From Phascolomyces articulosus (taxonomy: Eukaryota > Mucoromycota > Mucoromycetes > Mucorales > Lichtheimiaceae): a stretch of DNA of 64,000 nt. Below, piece by piece: positions 13,202 through 23,285 of the stretch (the stretch's first letter is position 1; every line of letters starts with the position of its first letter). The position numbers and the translations under genes were made by a program. The notes beneath the pieces were generated by a model that worked only from the letters and a program-made list of their open reading frames with translations, was not told where the DNA came from and ran no database searches. The stretch is taken from positions 108,078 through 172,077 of the forward strand of contig JAIXMP010000055.1 in NCBI GenBank assembly GCA_025677815.1. The letters run 5' to 3'.

Positions 13202-15633
13202 GATTATGAATTATCTTTAAAATATGGTGGAATGAAAATGAAAAAAAAAAGTAAGGAATGGAGGAGGTTGAAAATAAAAAGACAGAAAGAGAAAGAGAAG
13301 AAGGGAAAAACAAAGAGTTGGAATAAAGAAGAAAAGAGCTTTTTCTTGTCAAACCATACACACTCTTGCAAACGGAGACCGTAATTAAAAGGAGTGTTAT
13401 AAGTTTTTCTTAAACCTCTGTAATTCCGCATACATCTATAGATGCATATTTGAATTATTTTCTTTGATTTCTAACTACTTTATTTATTGTATTTTAAATC
13501 GTGGAATTATCACACATTACAGGTAATATTATCACGTTTTATTTTACCTCGTTTTCCTTTTATTCAATTTAAATTCAATCAATCAACCTTTTTTTTCCCT
13601 GTTTCTTTTTTCTTTTTGCGGTTTGATATACAGGGTGTCTATATAATAAAGATAAATAGATATTTATCGAAGCGTACGTATTAGCAAGTAACAATGAAAG
13701 TTTTGACATTGTATATATGTATGGTCTGGAACAATCATCATCATTAGGTAATAATAATATATAATTTATAGTTTATATATAGTTTATTTATAATGAATAT
13801 ACAACTATATATTATTCTTTGTCTCAAGTCTCTTTCTCTACACTTGATGGCAATAGGATATTCAAGTGGATCATGACGATCCTACAACTTGTATATTATC
13901 ATGATGGATGGGTAGATCACCCGTCCATCACTCATGAAATAATGATTATCCAAAATTTTTTTCCTTCGAAGAAAAAGTCTATGCGGGGCTGTCAAGTCAA
14001 AAGGTGTGAGATCCAGCGAATCGGATGTTTGTTACAATGATAAAAAAAAACCTGTTTTTTACCTTTAAAAAAATTCGCTAATAAAAATTTTTAATATAAA
14101 ATTTGAAATTGGCCTATTTATTCTTCTTTTATTAATGTGCGTTTGATGTTACCTGAGAATTTAACTTTTTCCATTGAACAACAATCATAATAAAAATGCC
14201 TGGAACAATGATCTTGTTTATCTAATACAAAAATACATATGACATGAATCACAAAGTATACGTTTCAAGGACAAAAAATGACGGTGATATAGGATCGTAC
14301 GATCTGATAGAAATATAAAAAAAATGTTTATATATATCATCATATCATAACTTTATCCTTGTCCCGTCAGCTGAGAAAATACAAGTTTTTATTGTTCCTG
14401 TTTATTTTCCATGGTAACATAGACACCTTCCTTGATTGGTCACTTTTTTTCAGTGCGACATTGAATAATTAGTTAACAATAACAGCAGCATTTATATACA
14501 CAGTGGTCTTTTAGATTAAAGCACGCTTGGATAATACACATTCTATTTTATCAAAGTAAATCAATGCCGAAAAACGACAATGACCCGAAAAAAAAGGTTG
14601 TGTGTATTATTTAAAGTTACCCGCTTTTTACAAGATATAGGTCATAATGATACCAACATATAGGCAACAGCAGGATCAATCGATCCATTTTTACATTTGT
14701 TATTTTGTTAGCATGCCAAAGACATGGTATCATTGTAAAGTTTCCAAACCCATACATATGTTTAACGTATAGTGTAAATTCATTTTTTTTTTCATAATTA
14801 AATTATTTAAATCAACCGAGAAAAGAAGGAGGAAAAACAACAACAGATGATTTATCCTATATGACACTTTATATATAGGAATGAGGAGATGACGTGTTTG
14901 TGGCTATGGAATAAGACTTGTCGTTTAAAGAACATTCTTCATTTTGAAACAATAAAAAAATAAAAATTGTGTTACTTTATATATGATTTTTTTATTAAAT
15001 TGTTATTGTTATATTAAATGACTATTCTAGTCATTCTATCATTATTTAGAAAATAAATGCATTTTTTGAAATAACATGATTATTATAACAAAATGGGACT
15101 GATATAATTTCTATCGATATACATTGAATGATACATGTGGGGCCATAAATGATACAACATAATATAGTATTCTAGCAAACCATACAATGTTGCTCTCCTT
15201 TGATGAATGATGATGATATGTCTATTAATTTCTTTTAATCGTACATATACTTTAAATGTATTATATAGTTATTGCGGTGTGTTGGAAATAAAAATTCAGA
15301 AGGGATATATAGACAAAGGTGAGAATGACACTATTTTGATTTACAAAAAGATATATACAAGGTGTATAATAAATGGTAAAAAATATCAAATCTCAAATTT
15401 GATATTCGTCGTTCGATGTACTACGACGCTAGAGATTAATACACTATAAAATGAACCCATGGAGGAATAGATATAACGAAAGAGTCCCGAAAATTACAAT
15501 GTGCTGTGTAGCTATTAGTAGAGATCTTGACTGGAATATGTTGAGTGCATTGAAATGCTGTTGGTTTTTTTACCTCTAAATAATCCATAAGTTTTAATTC
15601 TTTTATAACTTAAATGACGCAGTAATGGTCTGA
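13202..15633. other. 2.4-kb intergenic region before the left repeat arm
   Basis: Holds the promoter of the glycosyltransferase, with a long purine-rich tract (pyrimidine-rich on the gene's strand) at 13230-13345, then AT-rich sequence. I see no gene, tRNA or transposon. The outer edge of the inverted repeat begins at about 15634 without an obvious target-site duplication. Confidence 0.5.
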
Positions 15634-16044
15634 TTTCCACTGCTAATTATACTTGATAAAATCAACGGGTGTCATAACCAATGGTCCTGTATTTAATTAT
15701 ACGCCAAAGAAATATCAGCATCAGCTTGTTAAATGTAGGAAACCAAATATAGAAATAATTTCTTGGGTAAACAAACTTAGAGCTTGATCGCGAAAAAAAA
15801 AAAGGAATGGCAATCGTTAAAAGAAAATGAAAAACTACTCAACGTGTAAAAATAATAAAAGCGTGAAAAACGTGTTCTTTCAAGAACAAGTCGTAACAAT
15901 GTGTTTCAATGACAATATTGCCTAGCAATCTTTTCCTTTACCTATTGACTATCATGCTTTTGCCGCGCTTCAAGTAGCATGTCACGTAATAATTTAATGC
16001 AAAAAAAAAAAAAAAAAAAACCGGGACCTGAAAAATTTCCGAGG

Positions 16045-16056
16045 TTATTAAATAAA
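16045..16056 (+). promoter_or_regulatory. TATA-like core promoter of the arm gene
   Basis: TTATTAAATAAA lies about 60 bp before the start codon at 16114, just downstream of a 20-base A-run (16001-16020) and a GGGACC / GGTCCC inverted pair around it. The right copy keeps the same word. An HSE-like TTCAAGAA near 15894 is present in both arms. Confidence 0.4.
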
Positions 16057-16113
16057 GGGTCCCCATGACAGCATCTTTTTCTCTTTACCAGAACCGCTTT
16101 TTTTTACGTTACC

Positions 16114-18026
16114 ATGAACGCCATTGTCAAATTTTTACTCTTTGGAATTGTCTCATACATTGCCGTATTGGCTTTGTTTTACGCTGTCTTGCTCCCATTT
16201 GCTCTCTGTTACTATCTCTGGTTATTCCATCCTTATTGGGTCATTTCTGCCATCTTTCTCGTCCTTGTGACCTATATCTCTTTTGCTAAGCGTTGTGCTT
16301 TTGTCCGCGCTATGATTGTTGCTCAATGGGTGCAACGGGGTTGGTTTACCGTCTCGCCAATGTCGCCACCACTCCTTATCTCATTGGTCGCTCCCGCATT
16401 GCTTAAGGTCCACTTGGCATGTGAAGAGTTGACACATTTGCATTATTCTGAGCAATGTCATTATGACATTAAAAAACGACCTTGCCAATATCCCGTATGC
16501 GATGGCACTGTTGTTTTGTCTCGTCTTTCTGGCTTCGGCAGAAGCTTGACACAAAGTTACTCTGCAGAGACGTCTTCTGAAAAGGAGCGCGTTCTCTATG
16601 CCAAGTTTCCTTCCTTGGAATATCGTGCTCCAGTGGTAATTCCTGGTAATTTGCCAGGTGTTACTCACTCGATCTCGATGGCCTTGCGTGAGGACGAAGT
16701 TGCATGGCTTGTGGAAACGGGTGATGCCGTCCCAAGGCCAAAGGTATTGGCTCATATGCCAACCGTTCAAGACTCCCAAGTGGATCTCTTGTGCGAACAG
16801 TTCGCGGCCATCCACTTCGGTGCTAGTGTCCAAGCTTCGGCTTATGTTCAACACCAAGATGAGCCCTTCGATTCATTGTCGGTTGTTGCGGACAATATCG
16901 TCACAGTAGATATGGGTGATTCCACTACTGTGACCGCATGTAACAAGGACATGGATGCGGATGTCTTATCTTTTGATAAGTCACCATTTGAAGTGTGTCT
17001 TCTCGAATATGCTGCCCTGCAACAATGGCTGACTTCTGTCGTGCGTTTATCGTCTTCAGAGTTATTGCCGGAAGATGAAGACACTCCCATGACTTATTGT
17101 GATGAAGTAATGGAACCCACTTTGGGTGAGCCTACGGGCAACAATTCCTCTTTATCCGTCATGGCTGAGGAATCTTCCACCCAAGTATCTGGTTCGGGTG
17201 ATTCCACCAGTGCTTTAGTGCAAACTGCCGTCGAGCAACAATGGTTGCCTTCGAAGTCGTCCCTGCCAGAAGAAGATACTCCTATGGCATATCGTGATGA
17301 AGTCCCGGAACCCTTTATGGGTGAGTCTTCGGACAACAATTCCCCTTCATCCGCCGTAGTTGAGGCTTCTTCTAGTGGCTCAGTTGGTTTGGGTGATTCC
17401 GATGCCACTGTTGCCCATAGCGAAGAGGAGCCTGTATTAGTTGGTTCTGCCTCTGCTGCTGTGCTCAGAAATGATGTGTACGAAGTTCGGTCCTCTGTTG
17501 ATACTCATCACGAGTCCCTCACAGTTGAAAACACAATTGGCGAAGACACGCCCACTGCTTTTTCATCCAATGAATCGGAAACATCTTTTGATGCTTTTGT
17601 TGCTTTGGTTGACGAGGCTTTGGAGGAGGAATCTCCTGTGGCCGGAACCGAGGGTGATGCCTCCGTTCACTTGATAATGCCGATGAAGAAGTTCTGGTAG
17701 GTGCTGAACTTGGTGTAGATGCTCATATAGGTGTCGATGGGCTTGCCGCTGTTGTAGGTGATGCTATTATGCGGATCCTCGAAAATACTGGTACTTCAAA
17801 TATGGTTGCCAATGACACTCCCTCTTTCCCACCATCACCACCTCAAGATCCTGTCGTGGACGACATTCTCGCCGAGATCCTTGGTTCTGAAGAGTCCCAA
17901 GATGATTCCTGGTTTGACGAATTCATCCGTAAGTGTTTAATTTTATTTTTTTTATACTTGATTTATTTATTCAAGAAACTAATGTGCTCGCCTTTTTTTT
18001 ATTATCATTTTATAGAATACGATTAG
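16114..18026 (+). CDS. unrecognised membrane-anchored acidic Ser/Thr-rich protein (arm gene, left copy)
   Basis: I do not recognise this family. From ATG 16114 the frame is open to a stop at 17700 (528 residues). Residues 6-55 are strongly hydrophobic (two or three membrane segments), followed by a basic stretch and then a long acidic, Ser/Thr-rich region. The latter has a tandem duplication of about 70 residues (near 302-371 and 374-440), each starting QQWL and containing EDTPM-Y-DEV-EP. Another frame, open from 17658, continues in the same acidic style (SLDNADEEVLVGAELGVDAH) and runs through a clean intron 17929..18015 to FIQYD-stop at 18026. The frames can be joined by a one-base shift or by a 47-nt intron 17654..17700 (GTGATG...GGTAG), which restores phase exactly. 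The same arrangement exists in the right arm. GC content is clearly higher than the surroundings. Confidence 0.6.
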
Positions 18027-18792
18027 ACTTGTTGTGTGTGCCTTTTTAGAGCTGTCCTCTTTTTTTTTTTTTCTCTTTTTTTTTTTTCTTGCTCTCGTTG
18101 ACGTTTTTCCTGTGTGTGTGTGTGTCGTCGCTTCCTTCTCCGCTGCCTTTTGGCATTTTTTTTTCTTTCGTGTGTGCTTCATTGCCGGTGTTTTTTTTAC
18201 GTTTACCTCGAGTTGAGGTTATGGTAAGTTTATAAAAAATAACTCGTGGAAAAAAAAATATCTATTGCCTGGTAACTTATTAGTAACTGCCCTGTTTTTA
18301 TTTATAGGTTGTGGTGTTCTGCAACTTTGTGTGTGTGGAAAATTGGCTGGTGCTCAGCCAATCCCGTTTTTTTTTTTTTGGAGTCTGTCGTTGCCGGTGG
18401 TTATGGTAAGTTAATATAAAAATGATACAATTTATATAGCTTATTATATGATTGACTAATCAATGATTATTTATATAATTATATAGACACGTTGTGGTGT
18501 GTCACGTTCGTTTTTGCCAGGTAGTTGGCATATGGTGGCATGTACTTGCTGTGTGTGTTGTGTTTCCGTGTTCTGTTGGTTAGTGATGCATCAGTGTCAT
18601 AATAAGTTTATCATTATGCTTTATATGTTTATATATTGTTCAAGGTATTATTGCTTCAAAAGTATGATACTAATCATCAATAATCGATATATTTATTTAT
18701 TACTAATAGATGTCGCCGCATTCGTGTGTGTGCGCACGTTTTTGGAAGTTCTGGTTGGCTTGGGTCGACATGCAACTTGCTTTTCTTTGGCG

Positions 18793-19645
18793 AGGCGGAT
18801 TGGCGATAGGCACCTTGGTGGATGGGGCTCTTTGGGTTCAAAGGTATGAGTGGAGAAAAGGGAGTTCAAGGGCATGGTATGGTTGTTCTACACTATAATC
18901 ATTGGGGGAATGAAGGGGTATAGGTATATTGCAACTTGGGCTCTGGTCAGAAGGGCGAGGGATTGTGGTGGGGAGAAGAGAAAAGAGTGGGCTTTTTGTT
19001 TTCGTTTACCTTTTGTGTTTTGGTGGGGTTCATAGGGGATATATCGTTGGAACACCGGAAGATCTTGGATTTGCAACGACAGGTTTCTCCGTCTAAATGA
19101 TAACAAGGCACATTTGATACATATGCTTTTTTACGGTAAGCTTATTTTTTTTATTTTATTTTCATTATTACTATTATATTATTTAAATTAGAACTTTTTA
19201 CTGATCATTATTTTATTTATTTATTTGGAGTTTATCTTTATAATAACTTATTCTTGTTTTACAAGAATGATTTATTATAAAGAGAAAACTCTTAGATGGA
19301 CCAAGACCGGAAGCATAACAAGTTGTCATCATTTCACGTTTATATACCACTTACAGTTTGTAAATCCTCTCAGATCTTTTTAAAGTTCCTTCTGATATAT
19401 CCTACGAGCCCCATCAAAACACAAGAGGTAAGCGAAAACGGAAAGTCTGCTCTTTTCTTTTCTTTCTGCCCCAATTCCTTGTTCTTCTGGCTATCCCAAG
19501 TTGTGATATGCCTATACTCCTTCATTTCTCCTGGTGGTTATAATGAAGAACAGCCATATCATGTTCTTGTTCTTCCTTTCTCCTCTCATATCTTTGGGCT
19601 CAAAGGGATTTCCTTGAAGCTGGGGTTGTCCTATTTGTCAATTTG
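18793..19645 (+). repeat. long imperfect hairpin with an intron at the loop
   Basis: The stretch 18793-19134 is complementary to 19297-19645. The intron 19136-19295 lies between the two strands, so splicing would leave a short loop. In the best-aligned ~220 bases I count 47 substitutions: 40 are A-to-G or C-to-T in the sense that leaves G.U pairs in the + strand RNA, 2 are transitions in the other direction and 5 are transversions, plus a few small gaps. Confidence 0.8.
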
Positions 19646-20699
19646 AGCATGTTGCGTTTTGTTGGCAATCATACGCATGGTGGGAAGTGTGTGTGTTTTA
19701 ACCAGGTTAATTCTGAGTGGATAAAGACGTTTTTCTTTTCTTCGTGGAGGAAGAAGGGAAATAAATGGATACATGGTGTGAATGATCATGTCGGACAACG
19801 ACTGATTTTGACCCTAACTATGGCAAGCTATGCTTGTATATTAGTCAAGGAGAAGAAAATAAGTTGTGCGCTGGCAGAATTTCTGTTCAGGCTATCCTGT
19901 GGAAGGTATCATCATCCTATACATTATGTATTTGAGAGAAAAAAAAAGAATCCCGTCTTTGGTTTGATTGAAATTTATTGTGCAATGGCATCAGTTCTGG
20001 CGACCTGGAATCGTGAAACTCTTTTTATTTTACCTTTCACATGTCCAATCCTTTGTTCCAAAGAGGGGAGAGGATAGCCTTCACAATCCAACTTTATTTT
20101 TTAGGGTTGAATTGATTCTATCTGGTTTTCATTTCATGTTGACCATATAGGTATTATCTGCGTGTGGGGTGAAGGTGAAACTATTCTGATTTTTCTTTTT
20201 CTTTATGAAAAAAAAAGTTAGTTTAGAAAAAGAATAGCAATGTTTTTTATCACCCATCGATACAGTCAACAGCTTATTCCAAGTTGGTGTTGATCTACTG
20301 GTCATTTCTCCAAGTCATCCAACATTTCATGAAATGTTCCAGTTGAACACTATGGATCGACCTTCAGACTTGGTGGTATTATATTATGCTACATACATAT
20401 TATCGATACCGTGTGTATTTTTTACCAAGTGTTGACTAAATCAAGGCGGGGATGAATATCAGCGTATGCTGCTGCAAATATATATTATGTGTATGTTCCT
20501 TATTCGTCAAGTGTACCTGAAATCAAGAAATAACAACAATCCAAAGCAAAAGCATCCCAATCCAATCGATGCTGGCACATCCTTCCAGTCAATGTTGGTT
20601 TGTGATCTGTCATTCAAAGCGACAAAAACAATGAAGAAATACGTACCTGGTTATAGCAACTACATTTTGGCTGAATCAAGAAGAGGAACATATGACATA

Positions 20700-21760
20700 C
20701 AAGGAACCAAATCCCATAAATTCTGATATCATCTGACAACAACGAATCACTCGTCTTACTATTTCAACAACCCAGCAAGATCAAATCAAGTCTTCTGTTG
20801 TCTTTGATATCATAATTTGGTGTTTTTTTTTCAATGACGGAACACCAAAAATCTTCTTTTTCTTCTTCTACTACTACTACTACTTGGCGAGTTAACGTTT
20901 CATCATAGTAACTACAAGAAAAGAAAAAAGTGGTCAATTGTAACAAATTGCACTACAATGGGAAACGATGCAACGGATGGTATTCTAGATGTGTTAGTCA
21001 AAACCAACAAGAATCATCATCATCTGTCCATCATTCGTTTGCTTATTTTATTGCGTTGGCAGCAGCCGCAATAATTTATGGGATTTGGTTTCTCATCCGA
21101 CCAAGGGTTATGGTGAGATGGCAATGACTACAATCTGTAAAATCACAAGTCCTTGTATTAAAATCATCCATTATTATCGTCATTCATCATAATCCAATAT
21201 TGGCGCCAAAGAGATTGACCTTCAAAAGACAAAATCAATTATTACCAAACAAGAAATCAAGATATATACATCGTTGGTCAATCTCAAATCGTTCAAGACG
21301 GCGCAAACTATTTATCCATCAAATGAATTATCAAGATACTACTTTCAAGGTTGACAGGACCGAAAAATCATTTTATCTCGAACAAGTGACTCAATACAGT
21401 CGTTGTATACTATTGTACATTCAACCAAGGCGAAGTATGGTTTTTCGTGAACATGATCTGGCAAGATCAAGATTTCCTTACACTACTATTGCGTAAAGCT
21501 TAATGTCACTCAATACTATTATTTGATATACTTGGATATGAAAGTGATTTATTACACACATTGTGCACACACGCGAAATATTTTGAAAAATCCACACACA
21601 CACAACATATCCAAGTATATCAAATGAATAGTTCCGGTCCTGTCTTTTTCTGATGACAATATACCCAAAAAAAACAAAAAGGTACGTTTGTAAAATACTA
21701 GTATATATCCATTTTCTGGAAATGATGGTAGCATGGTTATATGTCTGTGATGATGGTTTC
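20700..21760 (+). repeat. cluster of further imperfect inverted pairs
   Basis: Several inverted pairs sit here: an 18-base ACCAAATCCCATAAATT word near 20709 against its complement near 21073; GACAGGACCG near 21354 against CGGTCCTGTC near 21636 with weaker flanking pairing; and a perfect 20-bp stem 21521-21540 / 21606-21625 with a 65-nt loop. The stretch 21650-21740 also matches 23050-23150 in inverted orientation. Confidence 0.6.
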
Positions 21761-22792
21761 AAAAAAAAAAAGATATATAAAAAAAGAAACAAAAAAAAAA
21801 TACTACACTTTATTACAATCCTTGAACCCCCAAACACACAAGCAACTCTATTACCCCTCCAACAGAAACATCAACCAAAAATTACTCGGTGACGATGATG
21901 TATTGATTTGACGATGGACAACCAAAACTTAATACAAGAATTCCCAAATATTATCAACAAAAAAACAAAACAAGAACATCGAAATCGTCTTTGATATTTA
22001 CAAAAATATTCTCTTTCAGTAAGTTTATATAGAGTATTTCTTTCCAACATATACTTATGTGCAATATAGTGAACGAGTAGATACTAATATGCTTTAAATA
22101 TACACTCTGTTTACTAGATTATTTATTGACGTAAAGCAAACTTTTTTACGCATACGAAAATGCTCAAATCATCATCTCTCTAATATACAAAAAAAAAACC
22201 CTACTTGGTTGTCTGCAAAACACTCAATAAGTTTTTCATATATTGTTTTCTCATATATCTCATTTCAAGAAAATGTTCTAATATTAATGTACTTTGCAAT
22301 TACATATTAGAATACGGACGAAAATACAAATATCAAAAAAAATATTCAAAGCATTCATTTTTTTATGCCTTCAAAAACCACATCGATCCAGTAAGTTTTC
22401 TTTATAATATTCTTTCAAATATACGTATAGTATACCGGTTGCGTATATATAACGATAGATGATGAAACAGTCTTAGCTAATATCTTCTACATTTACAACA
22501 TATTAGAACAGCGTGGACGAAATCACATATTCAAAAAACACAATTTACTGTTACATAAAAGAACAATCAGCAGTCCAACAAGTAAGTTATTATATAATGT
22601 TTTTTTTTATTGTTAAAGTAATATAGACTGTGGAAATTCTAATAATATATATTACCTCACTCATCATATAGATCAAATATGAACTAATCAAAAACCAAGA
22701 CAAAGACGAAAAAAAGTATCACAAACATCAAATCCAAAGAATAACTACGTACAATTCATATTAAACAAGAACGAAAAACAAAAAACAAAAAA

Positions 22793-22836
<44 letters not shown>

Positions 22837-23285
22837 CAACGTCAAGACATCATCATCGTCAACCGATTCAGCAAATCCATACAATTCAACTTTATTATTG
22901 CGTATCATCAATACGTATTCTTATATGGAATCAAGCCCAATCTTACTGCCCGCAATACTATACTATCAGTCAATTCCAAAAAACAAAAACAAAAACAAAA
23001 AAAACAAAAACAAAAACAAAAAAAACAAAAACAAAAAAAAACAAAAAACCATAAGCCATCATTATCACAGACAAATAACCAGTTACTAACATTTTCAGGA
23101 TTATTTGGATAGATATTTTTATTTTTGCAATCGTATTCCTGTTCAAGGATCATATTTAGATATCAAAAACATGTGTATTTAAAATACACCACCATTTAGC
23201 TAGAATATATAACAACATTACAATTTATAAATAAATAAATAAATTGGGTATATTGATCATTCATTTAATCAAAGCATCAGTATAG

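Larger units (their letters stand above)
15634..23285 (+). repeat. left arm of a 7.6-kb inverted repeat
   Basis: The segment is repeated in reverse complement at 40707-48329. Comparing bases by eye, the outer ~480 bp differ at about 22 positions. The 16.1-16.9 kb stretch has scattered substitutions and three small indels. From about 17 kb to 23.28 kb the arms are almost identical apart from homopolymer length changes and one missing repeat unit in an A4-5C tract. The match ends sharply at 23285/40707; beyond it a weak similarity of roughly two-thirds runs for about 80 bp. There are no terminal inverted repeats within one arm and no recognisable transposase. The arm holds an unknown protein gene (16114-18026) and a spliced, hairpin-rich, apparently non-coding part. 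Confidence 0.95.
18027..23285 (+). ncRNA. putative spliced, hairpin-rich non-coding transcript (3' part of the arm)
   Basis: Little here looks protein-coding, yet the + strand shows a series of good introns: 18224-18307, 18406-18486, one ending at 18709, 19136-19295, 22019-22117, one ending at 22310 (donor altered to ATAAGT), 22391-22506 and 22582-22671. Most have GTAAGTT, CTAAT and TAG. Exons between 18.0 and 20.2 kb are G/T-rich; those between 20.4 and 23.1 kb are A/C-rich with long A-runs (40-odd A at about 22795-22834; A4-5C units at 22976-23047). Some exon ends are tandem copies (CATTGCCGGTG or CGTTGCCGGTG ... GTTATG|GTAAGTT; ATACGGACGAAAATAC versus CGTGGACGAAATCAC). It may be the 3' untranslated part of the arm gene or a separate RNA. 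Transcription is not proven. Confidence 0.35.

Noticed and set aside
19296..20077. Two open frames of 116 and 144 codons in the hairpin region, present in both arms
   Set aside because: They are the same DNA copied in both arms, overlap the hairpin strand, have composition dictated by the G/T skew, and show no domain or signal. I treat the region as non-coding.
21200..21496. 98-codon open frame rich in Arg/Ser in the A/C-rich half
   Set aside because: It overlaps several inverted pairs, its composition fits the local base skew, and it carries no motif. Presence in both arms adds no independent evidence.
22976..23047. Regular A4-5C units that could suggest a telomere-like or CRISPR-like array
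   Set aside because: The units are simple-sequence repeats without spacers; the two arms differ by one unit, as expected for slippage.
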